Origin: Streptomyces kaniharaensis
GTDB lineage: Bacteria > Actinomycetota > Actinomycetes > Streptomycetales > Streptomycetaceae
Reading direction: 5' to 3'
NCBI RefSeq assembly: GCF_009569385.1
Contig: NZ_WBOF01000001.1
Location: forward strand, 6,085,501 to 6,149,500
Length of the DNA: 64,000 nt
This document shows positions 7,994 to 17,095 of the stretch, one piece after another. Every line of letters begins with the position of its first letter. Position 1 is the stretch's first letter. The notes beneath the pieces were generated by a model that was not told where the DNA came from, made no database searches, and saw nothing but the letters and a program-made list of their open reading frames with translations. The translations under genes and the position numbers were made by a program.

Positions 7994-10075
7994 TCAGGCG
8001 GGCTGGACGGTGATTGTGCAGAGGCGCTTGGTGGCCCGGGTCAGGGCCACGTACAAGTCCCTTTCCCCACCGGGGCGCGCCGTGATGATTTCCTCGGGGT
8101 TCATGACGACGACCCCGTCGAATTCCAGGCCGCGCGCTTCGGACGCCGGCACGATGCGTGCGTGGTGAGCGATGCCCTGGGCCGTCAGCTCGCTCACCCT
8201 GGTGTCCGCGCAGATCACTCCCAGAAGCTCGCCCGGGTGCGCGGTGCTCTGGGCGCGGAGTTCCTGCACGACCGCGGTGACCAATCCGTCCGGAGGCGTG
8301 GTCACGGTACGAGGGCTCGCACCGCTTCGCAGTGACCGTGTGGGCTTCTGGTCCGGAGCGATCCGCGTGAGCAGGTCCCGGACGCTCTCCAGGATCTCCT
8401 GCGTGGTGCGGTAGCTGACGGTCAGGTTGTGCAGTTTGAACCGCGGTCCGACGGTGGGGCTCAGCGCTTCCTTCCAGTCGCGTGCTGTCGCGACCGGGCC
8501 TGACTGGGCGAAGTCACCCACCAGCGTCATCGCCCTTGCCGGGCAGCGGCGGACGATCATCCGCCACTGCATGGCGGTCAGTTCCTGCGCCTCGTCGACG
8601 ACGACGTGCCCGTACGTCCGATCTGGGGAGCCGTCGACCAGGCTCGCCGCCTCGTCCAGCAACGGCACATCGGCATCGGTCCACGGGTCGTCCGGACCGC
8701 GCAGCAGAAGGGACCGCTCCTGCGCGGTCAGGCGTGGCAGGCGCTCGGCGAGAGCGCCGGCGTTCGTCAGGAGCGCCTTCACGAGGTCACCGGGTACCAG
8801 CCGCGGCCACAACACCTCGACCGCTCGGTCGACGCTGGCGTCGTCGAGGAGATCGGCTCGGATGGCGTCCAGGTCCAGCTCGTGGACCGGACCCGAGTCG
8901 GCCGCACCTTCGGCACGGCGCTGGGCGGCTCCCGTGAACCGGTCGAGGTTGATGCCCGTCATCCTTTCGGCATCGGCGTCGATCTGCTCCAGGAGGTCGC
9001 CCATGTCTCGTTGCACCGCGTCGGTGACGGCGTCGACCAAGAGCTCTTTGAACACCTGGCGCGCGGGGTTGTGCCCCGGCGCGGCTGTCACGGCGGCGTC
9101 GCGTGCCGTGGCGACATCCTCGCCGGAGAGGTGAACCAGTTCCTGTCCGACCCGCACGGTGAAGTCACCGGCGGGGGCTTGGTGGACGCGCAGCAGGCCG
9201 GCCAAGGCGTCGGCGAGGTCGGAGCTGCCCTTGAGCCGCGCCGTGTCGAACGGGTCCACCGTGTCCGTGGGCACTCCGGCCAGTTCCCGGCAGGTCGCCA
9301 GAACGACGTCGTTCTCTCCGAGCGAGGGAAGGACCTGGGAGATGTAGTCGAGGAACCGGGCGTTCGGGCCCACCACCAGGACACCCTCCTCCGCGGCGCG
9401 CGGGAACGCGTACAGGACGTAGGCCGCCCGGTGCAGGGCGACCACCGTCTTGCCGGTGCCGGGCCCGCCCTGAACCACGGTCACCCCGCGGTGGGCGGAG
9501 CGGACGATCTCGTCCTGCTCGGCCTGCAACGTCGCGACGGCGGCGTGCATCCTGCCCGTACGCCGTGCCGACAGAGCCTCGGTCAACGGGCCGTCCCCCA
9601 CGACGTCCTCGTCGGTCGGGGCGGTCCCGTCCAGCAGTTCGTCGCTCACCGAGATGACCGTGCGCTCCTCGATGCGCAGGTGCCGGCGCCGCCGCAGGTC
9701 CATCGGGTGGACCGGTGTCGCCTCGTAGAAGGGCCGCGCCGCGTTCGCGCGCCAGTCCACGAGCAGAGGCAGGTCATCCTCCTCCGTCTGCAGTCCGATC
9801 CGCCCGATGCGCAGGGCCGTGCCGTCCGTCCAGTCGATGCGCCCGAAGACCAGCCCCTTTTCGGCGCCCTCCAGCCGGCCGATTTCCTTGGCCAGGCGCT
9901 CGGCGGCGATTTCTCTCTCGTATGCCTCACCGGCGCTGTCCGCCGGGGCCTTCAGCACACTCGCTCGGTGCACTCGCGCCTCGGAAAGCCGCTCGGTGAG
10001 CAACTCGTACAAGGAGGACACATAATCTCGCTCCGATTCAACCGCACGCACAGCGGGATCATTTATTTCCGACAA
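7994..10075 (-). CDS. HelD-type superfamily 1 ATPase (RNA polymerase recycling factor family)
   Basis: 693 residues from a TTG at 10075. That start has AAGGAG six bases upstream and gives the usual N-terminus MSEINDPAVRAVESERDYVSSLYELL. An ATG at 10174 is in frame but has no ribosome site. The layout is that of HelD: an N-terminal coiled coil that reaches into the polymerase secondary channel, GRIDW/GRIGL/VDWRANAARPFYEAT, Walker A GGPGTGKT (about residues 203-210), a long insert, then VVDEAQELTAMQW, the motif III-like ALTLVGDFAQS, and the C-terminal ALTRATKRL. HelD proteins bind RNA polymerase and release stalled complexes using ATP. This copy has no rifamycin-associated element, unlike the HelR gene at 39767. 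Confidence 0.92.
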   Translation of the reverse strand: MSEINDPAVRAVESERDYVSSLYELLTERLSEARVHRASVLKAPADSAGEAYEREIAAERLAKEIGRLEGAEKGLVFGRIDWTDGTALRIGRIGLQTEEDDLPLLVDWRANAARPFYEATPVHPMDLRRRRHLRIEERTVISVSDELLDGTAPTDEDVVGDGPLTEALSARRTGRMHAAVATLQAEQDEIVRSAHRGVTVVQGGPGTGKTVVALHRAAYVLYAFPRAAEEGVLVVGPNARFLDYISQVLPSLGENDVVLATCRELAGVPTDTVDPFDTARLKGSSDLADALAGLLRVHQAPAGDFTVRVGQELVHLSGEDVATARDAAVTAAPGHNPARQVFKELLVDAVTDAVQRDMGDLLEQIDADAERMTGINLDRFTGAAQRRAEGAADSGPVHELDLDAIRADLLDDASVDRAVEVLWPRLVPGDLVKALLTNAGALAERLPRLTAQERSLLLRGPDDPWTDADVPLLDEAASLVDGSPDRTYGHVVVDEAQELTAMQWRMIVRRCPARAMTLVGDFAQSGPVATARDWKEALSPTVGPRFKLHNLTVSYRTTQEILESVRDLLTRIAPDQKPTRSLRSGASPRTVTTPPDGLVTAVVQELRAQSTAHPGELLGVICADTRVSELTAQGIAHHARIVPASEARGLEFDGVVVMNPEEIITARPGGERDLYVALTRATKRLCTITVQPA

Positions 10076-10127
10076 CAGCGACTCCTTCGATTCGAGCCAC
10101 ACCATACGGTCAAAGTTCCCTAAAGGT

Positions 10128-10139
10128 AAGTCTTGACTT
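10128..10139. promoter_or_regulatory. 12-bp palindrome upstream of HelD gene
   Basis: AAGTC and GACTT flank a central TT about 50 bases before the HelD start, within an AT-richer zone. It may be an operator. Support is positional only. Confidence 0.25.
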
Positions 10140-10422
10140 GCTTGGTGAAGCCATGCCCTTACGGCTGAATCCATGGCAGCTGACCGTATGGCGTTTCAAG
10201 CATTCCGCCGTTCCGTATATCGCTAATTGCACTCCCCGTGCCCGCCTGCCTTATGGGTGAGCCCGCCCTTGGATACCGGAGATGTTTTGCAGCGCTCGGG
10301 AAAAAGGGGGAAGATCCGGCGAGGCGACCGGCGCCATCGAGCTCACTGCCAGGGGGTATCTGGTCGCTTCGTCTGGCAGCCCGGCCGAGGAGACGAGCAC
10401 AGAACGGGTTAAGCCCTCGACC

Positions 10423-11328
10423 GTGGACGCGATCCCACCCATCCGGGGCATACGCTGCGGCGCGACGGGGCTGAAGCCGACCACCGGGCGGTTCCCGGCC
10501 GACCACCGCGTCCTCGGCCCGGACGACCCGGGACCAGCCTCACAGATGCTGGTCACCGACGGACCCCTGGCCCGTACGGTCGCCGACCTGCGGCTGGCAT
10601 ACGAGGCGCTGGCCGGGACCGACCCGCAGGACCCGCGGGCCGTACCCGTGCCCCGCTACGGCGAACCGCTGCCGGGGCCGGTCAAGGTGGCGCTTGTCGC
10701 CGACCCCGGCGGCCGCGGCGTCCGCCCCACTGTCCGCGCGGCCGTCGCAGCCGCAGCGGACGCGTTGCGCGACGCAGGGTACGACGTACGGGAGATGGCG
10801 GACGTTCCGCGGCTGGACGAGGCACTCGAGGCATACGGCCGGATCACCGTGACCGAATTCGCGCCGACCTGGCCGGTGGTGCGGAAACTGCTCGGCGAAG
10901 GCGGAGACCGCTTCATCCAGACGGCCATGGAGAGGACTCCGCCTGCGAACGCCGCAGAGCTCACGAAGCTGATGGGGACCTGGCTCGGCATCCGCCACTC
11001 CTGGGCAGAGTTCCTCGACCAGTACCCGCTGCTGCTCGGACCAGTGTTCACCGAGCCGCCCGTCGAGCCGGGACTGGAGTCACGCGACGAAGCGGGATGG
11101 GAACGGTTCGCCGATGGCAGGCGCCTGTGCACGGTGACCAGCTTCGTGGGCGTGCCCGCGGTCGCCGTACCGACCGGAGTCGGCGACGGACTGCCGTCCG
11201 GCGTGCAGATCATCGGGCGCGCGTTCCGGGAAGACCTGTGCCTGGCCGCTGCCCAGGAGATCGAGGACCGCCTCGGCGTGCTCACGCCGATCGACCCTCG
11301 CCCCGAAGTCCCGGCTGCCGCACGGTAG
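10423..11328 (+). pseudogene. Amidase signature family protein, 5'-truncated
   Basis: About 300 residues match the C-terminal two thirds of an amidase signature enzyme. RCGATGLKPTTGRFP is the conserved segment just after the catalytic serines, DGPLARTVADLRLAYEALAG follows, and the C-terminus has VTSFVGVPAVAVPTG and LPSGVQIIGRAFRED. The region with the catalytic Lys and the Gly/Ser-rich GGSSGG loop is absent; in its place are about 45 unrelated codons. The remaining protein cannot be catalytically active. No ribosome site suits the GTG at 10423. A deletion joined to the divergent HelD promoter region is the likely history. Confidence 0.8.
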
Positions 11329-11419
11329 TCGGAGCGACGACAGCGGGCCAAGAGACGGCCAGGGGCCGGCGAGCAGGGCTGTCCTGATCTGCAGGGAGGT
11401 CCGCCCTGTCGCCGGTCCG

Positions 11420-12985
11420 TTACGAACGCTGCCGGGGCACGCGGCCGGACGGGCCGGGCCGTTCCCTGAGGAACATCGACAGCACGGCCGGAACGACCAT
11501 GACGCAGGCCGCGATCGCGAACACCGTGTGGGTCGAGGAAACGATCGCCTCCAGTGCGGCGAGCCGCTGCTCCGGGCTCAGGGCGGGCAGGGCCGCCGTG
11601 TTCAGACGGCCGTTCGCGTCGGCGGCGCCCGCTGCGCTGCTGAGCTTCGCGGCGAGCTCGCGGTTGAGCACGGTGCCGAACAGTGCGAGGCCGGCGGAGG
11701 CGCCGAGCTGCTGGGCGAACCGTACCGAGGTGGTGGCCACACCGAGGTTCTCGGGCTCGACCGCGCTTTGGGTGATCATCAGGCCGATGCCCAGGCACAG
11801 CCCGAGGCCCAGGCCGAGCAGGAACAGGCCGAAACCCAGGAACCAGAGCGAGGTGCCGGTCCGCAGGTCGCTGAAGACCAGCATCGCGCCGGCGACCAGC
11901 AGGTGGCCGGCGAGCAGCTGGTAGCGGTACCGGCCGGCCATCGCGACCATGGCCTTCCCAGAGAGCAGACCCACGATGATCATGCCGATGGCCATGGGGA
12001 GGAACAGCAGGCCGGCGCCGGTCGGGGTCATCCCCCGGGCCTCCTGGAGGTAGCCGGCCAGGTACGCCACCGAGCCCGCGAGACCGATGCCGCCGAAGAA
12101 CCCGAGTGGCACCATGATGCGGAAGACCGGGTTACGCAGCAGGGCGAGCGTGAAGATCGGCTCCGGCGCGGTCGTCTGACGCCAGAGGAACGCGGCCAGC
12201 AGGACCACCGCGGCGATGCCCAACCCCTCGATGGTCGGCGAGGTCCAGGCGTAGTCCTTGCCGCCCCACTGGGAGATCATCAGCAGTGCGCTCGCGGCCG
12301 CGGCGATGAGGCCGGCTCCCAGGAAGTCGATGCGACGCCTGACCGGCGTGACCGGGAGTCTGACCAGCAGCGCGGACGTGACGAACGCGGCGATCCCCAG
12401 AGGGACGTTGATGTAGAAGACCCAGCGCCAGTTCAGGTGGTGGGCGATCAGTCCGCCGGCGGCCGGGCCCAGCACGATGCCGAGTCCCACCATGATGCCG
12501 CCCATGCCGGCCTTGCCGGAGTCCTCGTCTCCCCCTCCCCGGCCAGGCCGGACCAGGAGTCCCAGGACCACCATGGTCACGGACATCAGGCCGCCGCCGC
12601 CCACGCCCTGAACGGCCCGGAAGGCGATCAGCTGGCCCATGTTCTGCGCGAGGCCGCACAGGATGGACCCCGTCAGGAAGATCCCGAGGGAGAGCAGGTA
12701 GATGCGCTTGGCGCCGTAGACGTCGGCCAGCTTCCCGTACAGCGGGAGCACGACGCAGTCGGCCAGGGTGTAGGCGGTCAGTAGCCAGGGCAGACGGTCC
12801 ACACCGTGCAGCGGGTCGAGGTCCTTGACCATCGTCCACGACACCGCGCTGACGATGTTCTGGTCGAGCAGCCCCAGCAGCAGGGTGGCGAAGCAGCCGA
12901 CCGCCGCGATCACGACGTGCCTTCGACTCATCGGCGGATCCGCGCCTTCCCCGGAAGGCGCCCCCACCATGGTGATCCCGCTCAT
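11420..12985 (-). CDS. MFS drug efflux transporter, DHA2 (EmrB/QacA-like) family
   Basis: 521 residues. The ATG at 12985 has GGAGGAGGG upstream. About 14 hydrophobic segments are present, as in DHA2 exporters. Family motifs include LLDQNIVSAVSW in helix 1, WLLTAYTLADCVVLPLYGKLADVYGAKR (motif A), RAVQGVGGGGLMS, and GPAAGGLIAHHLNWRWVFYINVPLG (motif C region). It should pump hydrophobic compounds or antibiotics out using the proton gradient. The gene is divergent from a TetR repressor at 13108, with AT-rich operator DNA between, the standard arrangement for a repressed efflux pump. Confidence 0.93.
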   Translation of the reverse strand: MSGITMVGAPSGEGADPPMSRRHVVIAAVGCFATLLLGLLDQNIVSAVSWTMVKDLDPLHGVDRLPWLLTAYTLADCVVLPLYGKLADVYGAKRIYLLSLGIFLTGSILCGLAQNMGQLIAFRAVQGVGGGGLMSVTMVVLGLLVRPGRGGGDEDSGKAGMGGIMVGLGIVLGPAAGGLIAHHLNWRWVFYINVPLGIAAFVTSALLVRLPVTPVRRRIDFLGAGLIAAAASALLMISQWGGKDYAWTSPTIEGLGIAAVVLLAAFLWRQTTAPEPIFTLALLRNPVFRIMVPLGFFGGIGLAGSVAYLAGYLQEARGMTPTGAGLLFLPMAIGMIIVGLLSGKAMVAMAGRYRYQLLAGHLLVAGAMLVFSDLRTGTSLWFLGFGLFLLGLGLGLCLGIGLMITQSAVEPENLGVATTSVRFAQQLGASAGLALFGTVLNRELAAKLSSAAGAADANGRLNTAALPALSPEQRLAALEAIVSSTHTVFAIAACVMVVPAVLSMFLRERPGPSGRVPRQRS

Positions 12986-13074
12986 CTCGTCCCTCCTCCA
13001 GGGGCTGGACGCCCCGTGACGACCGCCCGGGAAGATTCCTATAGTCACTAAATCTATTATGTCAATCAAACTTT

Positions 13075-13091
13075 GTAGCAATATAAGCTAC
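13075..13091. promoter_or_regulatory. Operator-like dyad between MFS and TetR genes
   Basis: GTAGC and GCTAC flank AATATAA in the most AT-rich stretch of this region (about 13035-13092), 17 bases before the TetR start. It probably binds the TetR protein and controls both genes. Confidence 0.55.
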
Positions 13092-13107
13092 GTGGTAGCG
13101 TGACGGC

Positions 13108-13752
13108 ATGAGCAACGGGACGGGCGGCCTGCGGGAACGGAAGAAGCAGCAGACACGGCGCGCCGTCTCCGAGGCGGCGATCTCACTGTTCCTGGAGCGT
13201 GGCTTCGACAACGTCCCCGTCTCGGACGTCGCGGCAGCGGCCGACGTCTCGACGATGACGGTGTTCAACCACTTCCCGACCAAGGAAGACCTGGTCCTGC
13301 ACCGGTTCGAGGACCACTTCGACGACGCCGTCGCCATCGTTCTCGCCCGGGACCCCGGCGAGTCCGCTCTCGGCGCCCTGCGCCGGCACTTCCTGGCCGG
13401 ACTGGACCGGCGCGACGTCGTCACCGGCCTCAACGACGACGAGCACGTCCTCGCCTTCCACCGCATGGTCCTCGCCGCACCGAGCCTGCGGCTGCGCGTG
13501 CTGGAGCAGGCCACCCGCACGGTGGACGCGCTCGCCGCCGCGCTCGCCGAACAGACCGGAACCGGCCCGCGCGACATGACGGCGCGTACGGCGGCGACCC
13601 AGCTGTGCTGCGTGCAGAACGAGTTGGTCCGGGAGAACGTCCGACGGCTCGCAGCCGGCGAGACAGCCGACGCGGTCCATCCGGACGCCGTCGCCGCCGC
13701 GCAGCAGGCGTTCGCCCAGCTGGAACACGGCCTCGGCACCTACTGCACGTGA
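13108..13752 (+). CDS. TetR-family transcriptional repressor
   Basis: 214 residues. The N-terminal helix-turn-helix is standard: RERKKQQTRRAVSEAAISLFLERGFDNVPVSDVAAAADVS, then TMTVFNHFPTKEDLVL. The ligand-binding part (residues about 70-205) is alpha-helical and not assignable to a ligand class. It is divergent from the DHA2 exporter at 11420 with 122 bases between, so it most likely represses that exporter and itself, releasing when the exported compound binds. Confidence 0.93.
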   Translation: MSNGTGGLRERKKQQTRRAVSEAAISLFLERGFDNVPVSDVAAAADVSTMTVFNHFPTKEDLVLHRFEDHFDDAVAIVLARDPGESALGALRRHFLAGLDRRDVVTGLNDDEHVLAFHRMVLAAPSLRLRVLEQATRTVDALAAALAEQTGTGPRDMTARTAATQLCCVQNELVRENVRRLAAGETADAVHPDAVAAAQQAFAQLEHGLGTYCT

Positions 13753-13803
13753 TCGGCGGCACCGTTCATCTATCGACCGATTCCTGAGCCAGATCAGCCA
13801 GGG

Positions 13804-14016
13804 GTGTTCGAGCTGGGTGCCCGGGCCCAGCAGTGGGACTGCCTCAACCAGCCCGGCTCCCTGTGGGAGGTCCCGTGGCCGTCGGCGGACGGCACCAGGC
13901 TGATCCGGAACCACAGCTACTACTACCTGGAGGTGGAGAACTCCTCCTCCAGTAACGGAGCCCGGGTCCAGCAGTGGGAATGGTTGAACCAGCCGGGAGC
14001 CCGCTGGCGCCTCTGA
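13804..14016 (+). pseudogene. Ricin-type lectin domain fragment
   Basis: About 70 residues contain two Q-x-W signatures of the ricin B-type beta-trefoil: GARAQQWDCLNQPGSLWEV and GARVQQWEWLNQPGARWRL. The first ends a repeat that is joined to HSYYYLEVENSSSS. There is no signal peptide, catalytic domain or ribosome site, so this is probably the last part of a carbohydrate-binding module left after loss of its enzyme. Confidence 0.65.
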
Positions 14017-14092
14017 GCCCCGACACCCGGTCCGCCCGGTGCGTCGCTTGCGATACGGGGGTGTGCAAGCGCCGCACCGGGCGGAGTCGGTT

Positions 14093-14290
14093 TCAGGACC
14101 GGCTCGGTGAGGCGGAGGAGCCCGCGCCCGTGGAGGCGCCCGAGGTGGTGGACGCCGCCAGCGCGGCGGTCGCGAACGTGCGGGTCCGTTCCGCCGCTTG
14201 GTCCAGCGGGACGTGCTCGTTGTTCGGCGGGAAGAAGTCGACCGAGCCGATCGTGCCGTAGTTGACCTCCGCCAGAGGAGTCCTGGCCGC
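14093..14290 (-). pseudogene. C-terminal fragment of an unrecognised gene
   Basis: The minus-strand frame reads PLAEVNYGTIGSVDFFPP, then EHVPLDQAAERTRTFATAAL, and ends in a Ser/Ala/Gly tail with a stop at 14093. It is closed upstream by TAG at 14291-14293 and has no start codon or ribosome site. The composition is clearly coding. The family is not recognised; it may be the end of a secreted hydrolase. Confidence 0.5.
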
Positions 14291-14487
14291 CTACTCACTC
14301 GGCGAGAGGTCCGGAGGAACGGACCGGGAGCAATCCCGGCACCCCGCTCCGGGCCTGCTCAGCGATGCTGGGTCGTCCGCAGCTCGTACTGACGTCGGTC
14401 CCGTGGACGGCATGCTCGGAACGCCGTGTCATGCTGGCCGACCACGGGCGACCATGATCGCCATTGCTGCAAGCGGAAAGGGACACG

Positions 14488-15069
14488 ATGCGAATCCCAT
14501 GGCGCCGACGGCCGGCCGGGCGGTCACGGCGGCTCCTCGACATTGCGGGTGTGAAGCCCGGATCGGTTGATGACACCGACGACCTGGACGTCTGCCGGCA
14601 GGTCGCCTTTCGGGTAGCCCGGCGGGACCACGGCGCGACCGCTGAGGTTCTGGCGGTCGTCGAGGAACTGCTGATGGACGAGGCCGAGTACGGGTTCGTC
14701 GTCACGTTCCTGGAGAACCTCCAGAACCTCGTGTCCCACGGCCTCGACACGCTTCGGTCCACCGAGGAGATACGCCTGCTACTCGGACCCCGAAGCGCGA
14801 TCTGCTGGGACACCGTGACCGGTTTCTGGGCCGCGGTGGCTGACTGGCGGGTTCACACCGGTGTGCCGCTGAAGCCTGCAGCCCCGCTCCTCGGCGCCCA
14901 GAACGAGCACCTGCGAATGCTCCTGTGGACGGCGAACAGAACCCTCTCGACGGGCGAGAAACTCGGGATCGCTGACGCTGTGCGCTACGAGAAGGCCGTC
15001 GGGTCGTCTATCCCCGGATACAGCCACATCGCGGTCGCACAGCGCATCGCCGGGCAGGGCAGGCCCTGA
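14488..15069 (+). CDS. Hypothetical protein
   Basis: 193 residues. The ATG at 14488 has AAAGGGA eight bases upstream. After a basic N-terminus (MRIPWRRRPAGRSRR) the protein is acidic and helical (VVEELLMDEAEYGFVVTFLENLQNLVS), with a Trp-rich segment CWDTVTGFWAAVADWRVHTG. It resembles the small soluble proteins found with polymorphic toxins in streptomycetes, but no family can be named with confidence and no toxin gene is adjacent. A stretch of about 240 bases without a gene follows before the GlxA-type gene. Confidence 0.65.
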   Translation: MRIPWRRRPAGRSRRLLDIAGVKPGSVDDTDDLDVCRQVAFRVARRDHGATAEVLAVVEELLMDEAEYGFVVTFLENLQNLVSHGLDTLRSTEEIRLLLGPRSAICWDTVTGFWAAVADWRVHTGVPLKPAAPLLGAQNEHLRMLLWTANRTLSTGEKLGIADAVRYEKAVGSSIPGYSHIAVAQRIAGQGRP

Positions 15070-15312
15070 CTCGACAAAGGGGCGTGGACGCAAACACGCA
15101 GACTTCACGAGATCGGCGACTGAGCCGTTCATCTGCACCTGGCTGAGCCTTCCAACGAGTACGCGGAGAGGCGGCGTGCGGCTTCTCACCGGGGCGCCTC
15201 GTCACCGTGCGACGCTCCAGGTAGTCGGCCCGTCTGACTCAATGGGCACCGTGCCCCTCGGAACCGAAGATCACTCTGTGCCCGATCGACCAGAGAACGA
15301 TCTCAACTGCCG

Positions 15313-16308
15313 TCAGTCGGCGCCCGAGCCGCCTTGGCGCAGCGCGTCCAGCGTGGTGCCGCGCTTGCGCCGCACCAGCGCGCGCAGGGTGCCCACGTTG
15401 CGGTAGCCGACTCTGGTCGCGATCGCCTCGGCGCTCAGCGAGGTGGTGCGCAGCAGGAAGGTGGCCTGGTCGAGCCGGACCTCCTGGACGAAGTCCAGTG
15501 GCGTCATGCCGAGCACGGCCTGGGCGGTGCGCTGGAGAGTCCGCTCACTGACGCCCAGCTCCCGGGCGGCCTCGGCGAGCGGCGGTGGATCGGCCAGCCG
15601 GGCGCGCACCCATCGTTCGAACGCGGTCATCATCGGGTCGGCCTGGGCCAGCAGTGTCGGCACCGCGAAAGCGGCTTGGGAGGGGCGGTCGCCGATCAGC
15701 AGGTAGCGGGCGACCGTGTCGGCGAGCTCCGGGCTGTGGCGGCGCACCACCCACAGTGCGAGGTCGATGTGGGCGAAGGCGGCGCCGGCGGTGGTGGCCT
15801 GACCGTCCTGGACGAGGGTGCGGGACTCGTCCAGCACCACCTTCGGGTAGCGACTGCGGAAGAACGGCCCCAGCCACCAGCTGGTGGTGGCCCGCAGGTG
15901 GTCGAGCGCCCCGGCCTCGGCCAGGAAGAACGTGCCTGTGCAGGCGGCGCCGACCGGTGTGCCGGCTTCGGCCAGCCTCGCGCTGAGCTCCAGCGCCCAG
16001 GCGTTGGCAGGTGAGCGGACGGCCGCCAGCACCTCGTCGGGCGTCTTGAACCCGGTTGCGGGCATCAGCAGCAGGTCCGGCCGGTGCGGCAGTTCCTCGG
16101 CGGGCACGGTCGCCACGGTGAGGCCGTTGCCGGTGCGCACCTCGGTGTCCGCCCCGACCACGGTCACCGTGAACGGCGGCGCCTCCTCGCCCTGGAGGCG
16201 CACCGCGTTGGCCGTGCCGAGCACGTCGAGGAGGGCGGAGAGTCCGGAGTCGAAGATGCCGTCGACGGCCACCATGGCGATCTGCATGTCGGAAACAGTA
16301 ACCGACAC
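15313..16308 (-). CDS. GlxA-family regulator (DJ-1/PfpI domain plus AraC helix-turn-helix)
   Basis: 331 residues from the GTG at 16308; an ATG at 16287 would remove seven residues and has no better ribosome site. Residues about 8-180 are a class I glutamine amidotransferase-like (DJ-1/PfpI) domain, with the nucleophile-elbow cysteine in GAACTGTFFLAEAG and LLLMPATGFKTP before it. The C-terminal 100 residues are an AraC DNA-binding domain: LAEAARELGVSERTLQR and EAIATRVGYRNVGTLRALVRRKRG. The gene is divergent from the ABM monooxygenase at 16434, and this regulator probably controls it. Confidence 0.92.
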   Translation of the reverse strand: MSVTVSDMQIAMVAVDGIFDSGLSALLDVLGTANAVRLQGEEAPPFTVTVVGADTEVRTGNGLTVATVPAEELPHRPDLLLMPATGFKTPDEVLAAVRSPANAWALELSARLAEAGTPVGAACTGTFFLAEAGALDHLRATTSWWLGPFFRSRYPKVVLDESRTLVQDGQATTAGAAFAHIDLALWVVRRHSPELADTVARYLLIGDRPSQAAFAVPTLLAQADPMMTAFERWVRARLADPPPLAEAARELGVSERTLQRTAQAVLGMTPLDFVQEVRLDQATFLLRTTSLSAEAIATRVGYRNVGTLRALVRRKRGTTLDALRQGGSGAD

Positions 16309-16433
16309 GTCGTTTCCGCCACTCGCAGGTCGGTTTTCAGCCCCATAGCTTGTGATTGAGGCCGAACGCGGGGTGCGTCCGGCCGACTGAGGCCCATCAC
16401 ACAAGGCCCATCACGACACGAGGGAGACCGACA

Positions 16434-16730
16434 ATGACGCTCAAGCTGGGTGTGCTGGCCCTGCTCACCGCCAAGCCCGGCAAGGAGGCCGAGGTGGCCG
16501 CCCTGCTGGACACCGCCCGCGGCATCGCCGCCGAGGAGGCCCAGACCGAGGTCTGGTACGCCTTCCAGATCGACGGCTCCACCTTCGGCATCTTCGACGC
16601 ATTCGCCGACGACGCGGGCCGCCAGGCCCACCTGACCGGCCGCATCCCTGCCGCCCTCGCCCAGGTCGGCCCGGACCTCCTCGCCGCCGACCCCGACATC
16701 CGCCTGATCGACATCCGCGCGGTCAAGTAG
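16434..16730 (+). CDS. ABM-domain (putative quinol) monooxygenase
   Basis: 98 residues, the size of a single antibiotic-biosynthesis-monooxygenase domain. The ATG at 16434 has GGGAG seven bases upstream. The ferredoxin-like fold shows in LGVLALLTAKPGKEAEVAALL, EVWYAFQIDGSTFGIFDAF and GRQAHLTGRIPAAL. Small ABM proteins oxidise quinols or phenolic compounds without cofactors, or act as dimeric binding proteins. Its divergent GlxA-type neighbour is the likely regulator. The substrate is unknown. Confidence 0.85.
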   Translation: MTLKLGVLALLTAKPGKEAEVAALLDTARGIAAEEAQTEVWYAFQIDGSTFGIFDAFADDAGRQAHLTGRIPAALAQVGPDLLAADPDIRLIDIRAVK

Positions 16731-16822
16731 TCCTTCGCGACCGCGAGCCCTCCCGCCCGGCGCCGGCGCCGTCCTGGGGATCCCCAGGACGGCGCCGCCT
16801 GCGGTTCGCCACCGCCGAGAGC

Positions 16823-17095
16823 TCAGACAACTTCCGCGCCGTAGACCTCGGCCAGTGTGCGGAGAGCGGCGTCGTGGGTGTCTGCATAGCCATCTTGGCC
16901 TCGTCGGCGCGCTGGGCGTACTGGCTGAGGCTCTCGGCGAGGCGGGGCGGACCGAGCTTGGCGGCCACGGTGCGGATGCGGGTGCTGACCAGCTGGCTCA
17001 ACGGAGGTCCTTCGTGGTCGGGTTGGTGGTGAACGGGCGGGTACCGGTCAGCTCGTCGTAGACCGACAGCGCCCGCGGGTGTGGTGTGCTGCAGG
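16823..17095 (-). pseudogene. IS21-type remnant: end of istA and start of istB
   Basis: Two short frames overlap by TTGA at 16998-17001, as istA and istB do in streptomycete IS21 elements. The upstream frame ends SVYDELTGTRPF ... TTKDLR and would be the istA C-terminus (less certain). The downstream frame starts MSQLVSTRIRTVAAKLG and continues to YAQRADEAKM, which is a clear IstB N-terminus. After about 38 codons the IstB match stops, and another frame (DTHDAALRTLAEVYGAEVV, stop at 16823) follows. The ATPase part of IstB is missing, so the element was deleted internally. Confidence 0.6.
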
